Assembly (NCBI GenBank): GCA_021201825.1
Contig: JAJQED010000016.1
Location: 1-64,000 of the forward strand
DNA from: Alistipes sp.
Lineage (GTDB): Bacteria; Bacteroidota; Bacteroidia; Bacteroidales; Rikenellaceae
DNA length: 64,000 nucleotides
Direction: 5' to 3'
The position numbers were made by a program, and so were the translations under genes. The notes under the pieces are model-generated. The model saw nothing but the letters and a program-made list of their open reading frames with translations, searched no databases and was not told the DNA's origin. Positions 45,993 through 55,254 of this stretch are shown piece by piece. Positions within the stretch are counted from its first letter, which is position 1; every line of letters starts with the position of its first letter.

Positions 45993-48419
45993 TTAATTCT
46001 TTACCGAGAACGGGACCCTGCGGGAGTTGCCGTGGGTATCTGTAGCGGTCAGCACGTGGTCACCGGGTGCGGCACGGCAGGCGATTTCGTGCGGTGCCGA
46101 GGTGGTCCCCAAATATTCCCCGTCCAGATGCCAGTGGATACGGGCGTCGTCGTCGGAGTGGGCCGCTTCGAATATGAACATCTCGTAGTCGCCCGAAAAT
46201 CCCCGGGGCAGGAACAAGGCCGCATTCGGTTCGGGATAGATAATGTCTATTATCCTTTGCGCCGGAGCGATACATCCCGGTTTATACGGGGGAAGCATGG
46301 CATAGTCGGCGTTGTGGCGCCGGTAATAATATTCCTGCGCCGGTGGCAGTACGAACCATTTCTCGGCACGCATATCCGCTACCTCTTCGCAGGAACTGTT
46401 TACGCGATACATCCCGTCGGGAGACAGGTGGACTATCCGGTGGTACGGGCACGGGGTGGTTCTATAACCCTGCCGTGGGACCGCTACTGTGTCCACATGT
46501 TCGCAGGCTTCGGTGGCCTTATGACCGCTGCGGGAACATATCGCCATGTATTCCATTTCCGCCTCGGGAAGCTCGTACCATCCTCCGGAGGATGGTAGCA
46601 GCGAGAAGAGGTCGAACATCAAAGGTGCCGCACTTCCGACACCCGTCAGCCCGGGGCGTCCCTCGCCTGAAGCGTTGCCGACCCATACCCCGATCACATA
46701 GTCCGGAGTCACCCCGATGGCCCAGGCGTCGCGGCCACCGTAACTCGTGCCGGTCTTCCATGCCACCCGTCTCATGGTGGCGAACTGCTGCCAGTCGGCC
46801 TCCTCTTCCGGCCGGTTGAGGCCCGACATAGCCTCGAATGCGAACCATAACCCGGCATAGCCCATCGGGTTGCTCTCCCGTAACCTCCTGTCGCCCGTAT
46901 GTAGGACGGGGTTCTTTTCCGGTCCGCGGGGAAGGACCGTGAGTGGGTGGATATCCCCAGGGTTATATTTGCCGCCGTATTTGTCGTGCGATTCAAGTAC
47001 GCGGGACATAGAGGCATATATCCCGGCAAGGTCCCAAAGCGAACCCTCCGCGCCCCCCAGGATAAGCGACGCCCCGTAATGGTCCTCGTTGAAATCGAGG
47101 GTGCTCATGCCCCATGCCTTGAGCAGGGACATGAACCGGCCGGTATTGTATTGCGAAAGCATCCTCACCAGGGGCACGTTCAGCGACCGGGTTATGGCCG
47201 CCGCTGCCGGGACAGACCCGTAGAATGTCCGGTTGTAGTTCCGGGGTTGGAAGCCGTTTATATTCAGCGGGGTGTCGGCGATAAGGGTGCCGGGCAGGAT
47301 AAGCCCGTCGGTGAGCATCCCGGCATAGAGCAACGGTTTGAGTATACTGCCCGTGCTCCGCCGTGATGTAATTATATCCACGTCGGGAGCGTTCTCGGGC
47401 GCGAGGCCGTACGTGGCGTTACCGACATAGGCCAGAACCTCTCCGCTGCGGGTGTCGGCGACAACTGCAGCAATATTATAAATGTGGTTCGAGGCATGGT
47501 CGGCGGCATGGCGGTTGGCAAGATGCGACGCCTGTCGTTGCAGGTGGTAATCGACCGTGCTGGTTATCCGCTCTCCTTTCATCCGGCGGGCCAGCCTCTC
47601 GGTGAGATGCGGCGCCAGGTCGGGCAGGGGGACCGGTTCGTCCGGCAGGGGTTCCGACAGGGCCAGTTCGTATTCCATGTCGTCGAGGGTCCCGTTGTCC
47701 CGCAGGCGCAGCAGTAAAGCGTCCCGTTTGTCCTTTAGGGCCGAGCGGTTGCGGCCCGGGTGGATTAGTGCCGGGGAATTGGGCAGTACGGCAAGCGTTG
47801 CGCTCTCGGCCCATGACAGCTGAGAGGCACTCCGGCCGAAATACCGCCAGGCGGCCGTTTCGACACCCACCACGTTACCCCCGAACGGGGCGTGGGAAGA
47901 GTAAAGGGCCAGTATCTTTTTTTTGCTGTAGACGGTCTCGAGGTATACCGCCCACATGGCTTCGGTCATTTTCTGGTATATATTACGGTCCCGATTCCCC
48001 CGGGCAATACGGGCAAGCTGCATGGTAATCGTACTTCCCCCGCTCACTACTCCCCGCCGGCGGATATTGTCCCTAACCGCGCGTCCCATCGCCGCCGGGT
48101 CAATGCCGAAATGGCGGTAAAACCGTTTATCCTCGTACGTTAGCAAGCATTTGACGAATTTTTCTGGCACCTCATCTTCGTTCGGGAAGCGCCACTGCCC
48201 GTCTGCCGCGATCCTCGCCCCAAGCAAACGGCCGTCCGCAGAATAGACCAGCGTCGACGACGGGTCCCGGAACAACGGCCGGGGGACACAGGCCAGCATT
48301 ACCGTCCACCATAACAGGATAAGCACGGCGGCGGCAACGGCGGCCCTGGCCCAACGGGAAAGACGGGACCACCGGCGGCGGACCGCCAGGACGGCTTCGG
48401 TAAAATTTAGGGGAGACAT
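45993..48419 (-). CDS. pbpC: penicillin-binding protein 1C
   Basis: An 808-residue bifunctional murein synthase. A membrane anchor lies at about 25-45. The GT51 glycosyltransferase covers about 60-230 (catalytic Glu in TYEDKRFYRHFG near 94; GGSTITMQLAR). The transpeptidase has SxxK in STGSILKP (Ser near 354), SLN and KTGTSYGG (near 554). A C-terminal PBP1C-specific domain occupies about 720-806. It is divergent from the alpha-2-macroglobulin gene, the classic pbpC/yfhM pairing, thought to repair murein after attack through the envelope. Length is typical for PBP1C. Confidence 0.95.
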   Translation of the reverse strand: MSPLNFTEAVLAVRRRWSRLSRWARAAVAAAVLILLWWTVMLACVPRPLFRDPSSTLVYSADGRLLGARIAADGQWRFPNEDEVPEKFVKCLLTYEDKRFYRHFGIDPAAMGRAVRDNIRRRGVVSGGSTITMQLARIARGNRDRNIYQKMTEAMWAVYLETVYSKKKILALYSSHAPFGGNVVGVETAAWRYFGRSASQLSWAESATLAVLPNSPALIHPGRNRSALKDKRDALLLRLRDNGTLDDMEYELALSEPLPDEPVPLPDLAPHLTERLARRMKGERITSTVDYHLQRQASHLANRHAADHASNHIYNIAAVVADTRSGEVLAYVGNATYGLAPENAPDVDIITSRRSTGSILKPLLYAGMLTDGLILPGTLIADTPLNINGFQPRNYNRTFYGSVPAAAAITRSLNVPLVRMLSQYNTGRFMSLLKAWGMSTLDFNEDHYGASLILGGAEGSLWDLAGIYASMSRVLESHDKYGGKYNPGDIHPLTVLPRGPEKNPVLHTGDRRLRESNPMGYAGLWFAFEAMSGLNRPEEEADWQQFATMRRVAWKTGTSYGGRDAWAIGVTPDYVIGVWVGNASGEGRPGLTGVGSAAPLMFDLFSLLPSSGGWYELPEAEMEYMAICSRSGHKATEACEHVDTVAVPRQGYRTTPCPYHRIVHLSPDGMYRVNSSCEEVADMRAEKWFVLPPAQEYYYRRHNADYAMLPPYKPGCIAPAQRIIDIIYPEPNAALFLPRGFSGDYEMFIFEAAHSDDDARIHWHLDGEYLGTTSAPHEIACRAAPGDHVLTATDTHGNSRRVPFSVKN

Positions 48420-48463
48420 CTGTTAATTGCGGGTATTCGTACCGCTAATATAGGATTAATTTA

Positions 48464-48471
48464 TATTTTTG
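48464..48471 (+). promoter_or_regulatory. possible -7 element of the alpha-2-macroglobulin gene
   Basis: TATTTTTG matches TAnnTTTG. No TTG lies at the usual distance. The position, 84 bases before the start codon, is reasonable. Confidence 0.3.
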
Positions 48472-48554
48472 TCAGGGGAATATACCTGCCCGGCTATATA
48501 ATATTATTTCCGCCCGTATCGACCCGAACTTTTATCCATTCTAACAGATCAACT

Positions 48555-51500
48555 ATGAAAAAAACTGCCTTGGCCCTCTCCGTAATCGCTGCGGGCCTGA
48601 GCCTTTGGTACTCCTGTTCCACGGGTATTCGTACATCCACGGCCGTCGAGCTGCAATTCAGCCCCCATGTGGAGGCGTTCACCTCGGGGCGTATCTCGCG
48701 CAACAGCCCCGTATTTCTGATCCTTACCCAGGATGTGGATACGGCCCTTGTGAGCGGGAAAAAGCTCGCCCGGGCGATGAAAGTCAAGCCGGACGTAAAA
48801 GGTGAGTTCTCGTTCGAGAATCCCCGCACCATCGTATTCCGGCCTGACGAACAGTTCGCCCGTAACCAGTCATATACCGTAACGGCGGACCTCGGTACCC
48901 TCGTCGGTGCCACGGGCGACGGGACCAAATTCACGTTCGGATTCTCGACCTATCCGCTGGCCCTGCGGGGAAGCCTGGCGGGGTTCACCGTGTCGGAAGA
49001 CAAGGCAGACAGTTACGATATCGTGCTCGATCTGCGGACCCCGGATGTGGAAGAACCGGCAACGGTGGAGGAATTGGTAAACTTTTCCGAAACGGTGAAC
49101 GCCGTTTGGGAGCACTCTCCCGACGGCAAACGGCATACGCTTACCATTACCGGGGTTGAGGCCGGAAAGACGCCGCGTTACCTGACCCTGGGCACCGCCA
49201 AAAAGTCCGGGGCCGAAAGAGGAGAGATAGCGTCGGTGAGGATACCGGCCAAAGGGGAGTTCGGCATTTATGACGTAAGGTTCGTCCGCGAGCCGGAAAA
49301 ATATATAGAAGCGCTGTTTACCGTGGCGCTGGACCCCGGGCAGGATATGGACGGACTGGTATTCCTGAACTCCGACCTGCCGCAGAAGATCACCGTTGAC
49401 GGGAACGTTATGAGGATATATCCGTTGTCTGACGAGGTGTATTCTGCAAATGTGGTTTTCACCGAGAACATACGCAGCAGCAGCGGCACCGCCCTAAGCG
49501 GTAACCTGTCGTTCGATATCGAAGCGGACCCCGATGTGCCGGCCCTGCAGCTTATCGGCGACGGGGTGATCATGCCCTCAAGCGGCTCCCTCTCCGTCCC
49601 GTTCCGCGCCGTTCACCTTCGCGGGGTAGTGGCCAAGGTGATACGGATACCGGAGCATAATATGGGGCCGTTCCTGCAGTACAATTCGATAAACGAGAAC
49701 CGTCAGCTTATCCGGGTGGGCCGCATTGTGGCCCGCAAGACTATATTTTTCGATGAGGAAGTTTCCGACCTCTCACGGTGGGGGACCTATGCAGTCGACC
49801 TTAAAGATATAATAGAACCCGAACCGGGCGCGCTCTACCGTCTGGAACTTTTCTATAACCGGGACCTGAGTATATACCCGTGTGATGACTATGAACCCCG
49901 AAGCCGCGAGGAAATAGTGGCACGGGAAGAAATTAAGAGGCTCGAAGATCAGGAAAAATACGATAACGGTATATCTTCGTCATACTATTATTACGATTCC
50001 GACGAATACGAATACGAGTGGTGGTATTATAGTTATAAGGAGAGTACCGACCCATGCAAGGAAAGTTTCTACCGTAACGTAAAAGTTTCGCGCAATATCC
50101 TCTCTACCGACCTGGGCCTGATCGTAAAGGGCGAAGAGGGGGGCGGCATGGTGGCCATGGTCCATGACCTTACCGATACGGCGCCGGTTGCCGATGCCGA
50201 GGTAACAGCATACAATTACCAGAACATGGTGATCGGCAAGGGGCGCACCGACGCCTCGGGTAAAGCGCGCTTCGATATCAGGGGCGGCCAGCCATATTAC
50301 GTTAAGGCGGCCAAAGGCGAACACCGGACCTACCTGCGGGTAGACCGGGGCGAAGCCCTGTCACTTAGTACGTTCGACGTATCGGGCGAGGTAATCCGCA
50401 AGGGGCTCAAGGGTATGATATACGGCGAGCGGGGCGTATGGCGGCCCGGGGATACGCTTTTCCTTGCGTTCATGCTCTCCGACAAGGACCGCATATTGCC
50501 GCAGGAGCACCCCGTTGTGTTGGAGTTGTTCAATCCGCTCGGTCAGCAATACGTACGCCGGGTGGGCAACGCGGGGGCCTACGGCCTTTATACGTTCGAG
50601 ATACCTACCGATCCGGATGTACCTACCGGTTCGTGGGAAGCTAAGGTAACGGTCGGCGGGGTCGACTTCTCCAAGCGCCTGCGTATCGAAGCTATCAAAC
50701 CGAACCGCCTTAAGATCGATTACGATTTCGAGGACGAGATATTGCTGTCCAATACACGGTTACAGGCCGAATTCCATACCGAATGGCTGCAGGGCGCAAC
50801 GGCCCGTAACCTGAAATACGAGATAAACGCCACCGTCTCCCCGGTCAAGACATCGTTCGCGAAGTACGGCGGCTACACGTTCGACGACCCGCGCAAAAAG
50901 TTCGAGGCGGAAGAGATGCAGTTCGACAAAGGTACCACCGATGAAAACGGGGACGCCACACCGTCGGGGACCCTGCGGGTGGGAAAAACCAGCCCGGGGA
51001 TGCTATCCGTGATGTTCGATACCAAGGTATATGAAGAATCCGGGGATTTCAGTATTGACGTGCTGACCAAAAAATTGTCGCCCTACAGGCGTTATGCCGG
51101 TATTTCCACGCCGCAGAAAAGCAGGTCCCACCTCAATACCGGCCAGGACCACACTTTCAACGTGGTAACGGTGGACTATAAAGGGGAGCCGGCCGGGGAA
51201 GTACGGCTCGAGGTCGAGTTGTTCAAGGTGGAATGGTACTGGTGGTGGAACGCCTCCGACGACCGGATCGCCAACTATTTCTCCGGTTCGCATTATTCGC
51301 CCCATAAGACCATTTCCCTGCGCACCGACCAGTCGGGCAGGGCGTCGTTCGAGGTGAACCTGCCGGACCGTGACTGGGGGACTTATTATATAAGGGTCAC
51401 CGACAAGATCGGGGGCCATAGCTCCGGGATACTGGCCTATTTCGACTGGCCTTACCTGCAGGGTACCCGTGGGGGAGACGGCAGCAATGCCGCAAGTCTG

Positions 51501-54110
51501 CTGACCCTGAAGACCGATAAGACCGAATATGCCCCGGGGGATATGATATTACTTACGTTCCCGTCGGCCGAGGGAAGCCGCGCCCTTATCAGCATCGAGA
51601 ACGGTTCCCGGGTGCTGGGTGTCGAACAGCATGTTTGCGGAAGCGGCGAAACTACCGTCTCGGTCAAAGCCGATCCGGAAATGATGCCCAACGCATACCT
51701 GCACGTAACCCTGATACAGCCGCACGGCTCAGGGGAGAACGACCTGCCTATAAGGATGTACGGTGTAACGCCCGTTACGGTTTCATCGCCCGAGAGCAGG
51801 CTGAAACCGGTCATCACTATGAAAGACGATATCCTGCCGGAAAGTACTTACGAGATAACCGTCAGCGAAGAAAAGGGGCGTGCAATGTCCTATACGCTTG
51901 CCGTGGTGGACGAGGGACTGCTGGACCTTACCCGCTTCCCGACCCCCGACCCGTGGAAAGCGTTCAATGCTAAAGAGGCGCTGGGTGTGCGTACGTGGGA
52001 TATATATAACGACGTGATCGGGGCTTACGGGGGCCGTCTTGAGCAGGTATTCAGTATCGGCGGCGACGATGCACTTAACTCCGGACCGAAGGCCATCGTC
52101 AACCGGTTCAAGCCGGTGGTGACGTTCCTCGGGCCTTTTACGCTGAAAAAAGGCGAGAAACAGAAACATACCCTCGAAATGCCCAATTACAACGGGCGGG
52201 TGCGCGTTATGGTGGTGGCCGGCGATGGTTCGGCCTACGGCAATGCAGACAAGAGCGTAATGGTACGCCGGCCGGTTATGTTGCTCGGTACACTGCCGCG
52301 CATAATCGGGATAAACGAGACCATGGTGGTGCCGGCTACGGTGTTCGCCACGGAGAAAGGTATCGGCGATGTTAAGGTTACAATAGCCTGTTCTGGCAAT
52401 ATGTCGGTAGACGGGCCGTCCACCGTTACGCTCAATTTCGACAAGGAGGGCGACAAACAGGCATTCTTTACCGTTCGCACGGGTAGCGCACCCGGGGCGG
52501 GTAAGGTCGTGCTGACGGCCGAGTCAAAGAAAGGCAAGGTAAATTACGATACCGAGATAGAGGTCCGTTCAATCAGCAAACCGGTAATGGCGGTCACCGC
52601 CGGGGTGGTACAATCCGGCCAGCAATGGAGCGGTACGGTGACGCTTCCCGGTATGGACGGTACGAACGATGTTTCGATAGAGGTATCGACCGTGCCGCCG
52701 GTTGACCTTACATCCCGCCTGGAGTATCTGATCGGTTACCCGCACGGGTGTATCGAGCAGATCACTTCAAAGGGTTTCCCGCAGCTTTACCTGAATGATT
52801 TTGCCGAACTGTCCGCCGAACAGAAACGGATCACCGGCGAGGCGGTCAAAGAGGTCATAAGCCGTCTGCGATCATACCAGACCGCCGAGGGGGGATTCTC
52901 CTACTGGCCGGGCTATTCCCACTCCAATGCGTGGGGAACTATATACGCCGTGCATTTCCAGTTGGAGGCCGAGGGCAAGGGTTACCTTGTTCCCGAGGGG
53001 ATGAAAACTTCGGCATTGAACCATTTGCGGCTCGTTGCCCGCAACTTTACGTCCGGGTCCGGCGTAGGGATGCAGTCGGAATTGGCGACCCAGGCATACC
53101 GCCTGTACGTGCTGGCGCTGTCGGGTAACGCCGAGACCGGGGCTATGAACCGCCTGCGCGAGACAAAGAAACTACCTCCCAGCGCCCGCTATTTCCTCGC
53201 CGCCGCCTATGCACAGGCCGGCCGGGTGGATACGGCCAAAGAGGTACTGTCATCTTACACATCCGTAGAGGACTATAAATACGGCGAACACGACTACACG
53301 TTCGGCAGCCCGTTGAGGGACCGCTCGGTAGAACTGATTGCCAACTTGCTCGTAGGGGATGAACTCGCGGTCGCCGAATTGGGCCGAAACATATCCGAGG
53401 CCCTGGCTACAGAAAACTGGTACAGCACACAAACCACTGCCTATGCCCTTATGGCGATGTCCCGGCTCTATGCCAAATACGATTCCGACGGCGGTATGTC
53501 AGTAGAATACAGCATCGGTTCCGACAAGGGTAAGATATCCACTGCCAAGCTGATCCGGTCGGAAGAAATTGCAAGGGGTCTTTCGGGGAACCAACAGGCC
53601 ACCGTTAAGAACAACGGTAATTCGAGCATTTTCCTGCGCTGGATAGCGAACGGGATCCCCGTTGCGGGCGAGGAAGTGGCTTACGCTAACCGCATCAATG
53701 TCGAAGTAAAATACACGGACCTCAACGGCAACCCGATAGAGGTGACCGACCTCGTGCAGGGAACCAATTTCCGCGCGGTTGTCACGGTATCCAACCCGTA
53801 CTCCACGGCCCACAATAATATTGTGGTGACGCAGATTTTCCCGTCGGGGTGGGAGATACTCTCCACGAGGTTCGCCAGCGAAAGCGGCGACGACAGGTAT
53901 CCGCCAGGGGTCAATTACCAGGATATCCGGGACGACCGGGTTTACAGTTATATCGACCGTTTTGCCGGAGGACAGGGTATCACGTTCACCGTAAACCTCG
54001 CGGCCATCTACCAGGGTGAATTCCACCTCCCCCCGGTATATGCCGAAGCGATGTACGACAACGATATCCGGGCCAATACCACCGGTACCCGGGTTAAGGT
54101 CGTAAGGTAG
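48555..54110 (+). CDS. alpha-2-macroglobulin-like lipoprotein (YfhM type)
   Basis: An 1851-residue lipoprotein (lipobox LWYSC, Cys21) of the bacterial alpha-2-macroglobulin family, a periplasmic protease trap. Beta-sandwich MG domains fill the first half. The A2M core lies around 1130-1300 (YTLAVVDEGLLDLTRFP; PNYNGRVRVMVVAGDG). The thioester motif GCIEQ (Cys1399, within YPHGCIEQ) is intact, so it should trap proteases covalently. The thioester-domain helices follow (about 1380-1690), with a receptor-like domain at the C-terminus. Paired divergently with pbpC. Unusually long Tyr/Asp/Glu-rich insert near residues 455-500. Ends at a strong terminator. Confidence 0.95.
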   Translation: MKKTALALSVIAAGLSLWYSCSTGIRTSTAVELQFSPHVEAFTSGRISRNSPVFLILTQDVDTALVSGKKLARAMKVKPDVKGEFSFENPRTIVFRPDEQFARNQSYTVTADLGTLVGATGDGTKFTFGFSTYPLALRGSLAGFTVSEDKADSYDIVLDLRTPDVEEPATVEELVNFSETVNAVWEHSPDGKRHTLTITGVEAGKTPRYLTLGTAKKSGAERGEIASVRIPAKGEFGIYDVRFVREPEKYIEALFTVALDPGQDMDGLVFLNSDLPQKITVDGNVMRIYPLSDEVYSANVVFTENIRSSSGTALSGNLSFDIEADPDVPALQLIGDGVIMPSSGSLSVPFRAVHLRGVVAKVIRIPEHNMGPFLQYNSINENRQLIRVGRIVARKTIFFDEEVSDLSRWGTYAVDLKDIIEPEPGALYRLELFYNRDLSIYPCDDYEPRSREEIVAREEIKRLEDQEKYDNGISSSYYYYDSDEYEYEWWYYSYKESTDPCKESFYRNVKVSRNILSTDLGLIVKGEEGGGMVAMVHDLTDTAPVADAEVTAYNYQNMVIGKGRTDASGKARFDIRGGQPYYVKAAKGEHRTYLRVDRGEALSLSTFDVSGEVIRKGLKGMIYGERGVWRPGDTLFLAFMLSDKDRILPQEHPVVLELFNPLGQQYVRRVGNAGAYGLYTFEIPTDPDVPTGSWEAKVTVGGVDFSKRLRIEAIKPNRLKIDYDFEDEILLSNTRLQAEFHTEWLQGATARNLKYEINATVSPVKTSFAKYGGYTFDDPRKKFEAEEMQFDKGTTDENGDATPSGTLRVGKTSPGMLSVMFDTKVYEESGDFSIDVLTKKLSPYRRYAGISTPQKSRSHLNTGQDHTFNVVTVDYKGEPAGEVRLEVELFKVEWYWWWNASDDRIANYFSGSHYSPHKTISLRTDQSGRASFEVNLPDRDWGTYYIRVTDKIGGHSSGILAYFDWPYLQGTRGGDGSNAASLLTLKTDKTEYAPGDMILLTFPSAEGSRALISIENGSRVLGVEQHVCGSGETTVSVKADPEMMPNAYLHVTLIQPHGSGENDLPIRMYGVTPVTVSSPESRLKPVITMKDDILPESTYEITVSEEKGRAMSYTLAVVDEGLLDLTRFPTPDPWKAFNAKEALGVRTWDIYNDVIGAYGGRLEQVFSIGGDDALNSGPKAIVNRFKPVVTFLGPFTLKKGEKQKHTLEMPNYNGRVRVMVVAGDGSAYGNADKSVMVRRPVMLLGTLPRIIGINETMVVPATVFATEKGIGDVKVTIACSGNMSVDGPSTVTLNFDKEGDKQAFFTVRTGSAPGAGKVVLTAESKKGKVNYDTEIEVRSISKPVMAVTAGVVQSGQQWSGTVTLPGMDGTNDVSIEVSTVPPVDLTSRLEYLIGYPHGCIEQITSKGFPQLYLNDFAELSAEQKRITGEAVKEVISRLRSYQTAEGGFSYWPGYSHSNAWGTIYAVHFQLEAEGKGYLVPEGMKTSALNHLRLVARNFTSGSGVGMQSELATQAYRLYVLALSGNAETGAMNRLRETKKLPPSARYFLAAAYAQAGRVDTAKEVLSSYTSVEDYKYGEHDYTFGSPLRDRSVELIANLLVGDELAVAELGRNISEALATENWYSTQTTAYALMAMSRLYAKYDSDGGMSVEYSIGSDKGKISTAKLIRSEEIARGLSGNQQATVKNNGNSSIFLRWIANGIPVAGEEVAYANRINVEVKYTDLNGNPIEVTDLVQGTNFRAVVTVSNPYSTAHNNIVVTQIFPSGWEILSTRFASESGDDRYPPGVNYQDIRDDRVYSYIDRFAGGQGITFTVNLAAIYQGEFHLPPVYAEAMYDNDIRANTTGTRVKVVR

Positions 54111-54131
54111 ACAGGATAAAAATTCTTGAAT

Positions 54132-54158
54132 AAAGGGACGGCTACCGGCCGTCCCTTT
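54132..54158 (+). terminator. terminator of the alpha-2-macroglobulin gene
   Basis: A perfect 11-bp stem (AAAGGGACGGC, 54132-54142; GCCGTCCCTTT, 54148-54158) with a 5-base loop and an adjoining T stretch, just after the stop codon. Confidence 0.9.
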
Positions 54159-54191
54159 TACTACCGGATTAGAGTCCGTTAAAAAATAGTC

Positions 54192-54218
54192 GAGGGTGAA
54201 GCAGAACGCTTCACCCTC
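54192..54218 (-). terminator. hairpin ending the small minus-strand transcript
   Basis: GAGGGTGAAGC (54192-54202) and GCTTCACCCTC (54208-54218) pair perfectly around a 5-base loop. On the minus strand the T-run is TTTTTT after GACTA. It could also back up the plus-strand terminator 34 bases earlier. Confidence 0.7.
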
Positions 54219-54267
54219 ATTGTGTTTCTAAACTACCAGCTGAATCTTAAATAAATAATTCAATTAA

Positions 54268-54306
54268 CTACCCGTAAAACCTAAAACCTTTATTGGAAAT
54301 TTTCAT
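54268..54306 (-). CDS. candidate 12-residue peptide, MKISNKGFRFYG
   Basis: ATG at 54306-54304 lies only about 3 bases after the predicted transcription start, so translation would be essentially leaderless. The frame ends at TAG after MKISNKGFRFYG. Cationic and aromatic. Existence as a protein is unproven; it could be chance within a regulatory RNA. Confidence 0.2.
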   Translation of the reverse strand: MKISNKGFRFYG

Positions 54307-54315
54307 TTGCTTTAA

Positions 54316-54345
54316 CAAAGATAACAGGATAAACGGATTTTGCAA
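54316..54345 (-). promoter_or_regulatory. promoter of the small minus-strand transcript
   Basis: On the minus strand TTG (54345-54343), 19 bases, then TATCTTTG (54323-54316): an exact match to the Bacteroidota consensus, with the same spacing as three other promoters in this window. Confidence 0.7.
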
Positions 54346-54579
54346 TTATCCGTTGAACATATTCACTACCGCCGTTTTTATAAAATTCCGCAGTGCCGCC
54401 GCCCTTTTTTACGCAAAAAGTTGAAAATTCGGCCCGGGTATGCCGAAAGTGACGTTATGGTTAAAACGCAACCGCCTTATTGCTAATTAGTCCATTTTTG
54501 AGTAACTTATATTAAGGGGTTCAGGATATGTTAATCGGGGAGCCCCGGAGTAACAGAAAATGTAACAAAGGCGTAAAAG
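54346..54579. other. intergenic stretch before the orphan regulator, nothing clear
   Basis: About 230 bases with no supported gene. No TAnnTTTG element was found for the downstream regulator. The most structured part is a GC-rich dyad near 54537-54549, close to the regulator start. Confidence 0.5.
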
Positions 54580-55248
54580 ATGAAAATGCTTATCCTTGAT
54601 GGCGGCCCGGCGGGCAGTCTCGCCAAACCGCTCGTGGCGGACGGGTTCATTGTGGAACGGGCAGCGGACAGCCGCACGGTGGGGGAACAATGCGCCCTGT
54701 ATTATTACGATGTGGTGGTACTCGGGATCGAAATTCCCATGGACGGGCTGGTAGCCCTGCTGGAAGAGATAAAAGGAAGACATGCCGGGACAGGCATTAT
54801 CATAGTCTCCGGCCCCGTCCCCGTACAGTTCAAGGTGGAGATGCTGCTGGCCGGTGCGGACGATTACCTGGTCTGTCCGGTGGACCCCGGCGAGCTGTCG
54901 GCCCGGATTAAGACCCTGGTGCGGCGGTGCGCCATGCGGGGAGCCAGCGAACTTTCTTTTAACGAGGTGAAGCTAAATCCGCTCAGCCGTGACGTGCGGT
55001 GCTGCGGGCAGGCAGTGAACCTAACGCGCAAAGAGTACGAACTGCTGTTCTACTTCCTGCGCAATACCGACCGGGTGTTGACCCACGAGATGATCGCAGA
55101 ATACCTGTGGGGAGACTGGAAGAGCCTGACGGCCGACTGTTTCGACTTTATTTACAGCCATATCAAGAACATCCGCAAGAAACTCTCCCGCGCAGGGGCA
55201 TCGCCGTTCATCAATACCGTTTACGGCGTGGGATATATCGTACGGTAA
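54580..55248 (+). CDS. orphan OmpR-type regulator with degenerate receiver
   Basis: A 222-residue DNA-binding regulator. The N-terminal half has the receiver fold, but its phosphorylation site is lost. The acidic cluster is reduced to ILDGG (Asp7 only), the phospho-acceptor position holds Gly49 (VVVLGIEIP), and the invariant Lys is Cys99 (DYLVCPVD). The C-terminal winged helix (about 128-222) is intact (LTRKEYELLFYFL, DFIYSHIKNIRKKL, TVYGVGYIVR). No sensor kinase is adjacent. It should therefore act without phosphorylation, like HP1043- or ChxR-type regulators. Its stop is 6 bases from the convergent thiamine pyrophosphokinase stop. Confidence 0.88.
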   Translation: MKMLILDGGPAGSLAKPLVADGFIVERAADSRTVGEQCALYYYDVVVLGIEIPMDGLVALLEEIKGRHAGTGIIIVSGPVPVQFKVEMLLAGADDYLVCPVDPGELSARIKTLVRRCAMRGASELSFNEVKLNPLSRDVRCCGQAVNLTRKEYELLFYFLRNTDRVLTHEMIAEYLWGDWKSLTADCFDFIYSHIKNIRKKLSRAGASPFINTVYGVGYIVR

Positions 55249-55254
55249 GGCCTG

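Larger units (their letters stand above)
54180..54310 (-). ncRNA. probable small transcript with own promoter and terminator
   Basis: No large gene lies here, yet the minus strand carries an exact promoter (TTG-N19-TATCTTTG, 54345-54316). About 100 bases later comes a perfect 11-bp hairpin (54192-54218) followed within five bases by TTTTTT. The implied RNA is about 120-130 bases. Near its 5' end is a 12-codon frame. It is transcribed towards the alpha-2-macroglobulin gene and ends beside that gene's terminator. Could be a regulatory RNA or a leaderless message for a tiny peptide. No known family recognised. Confidence 0.45.
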
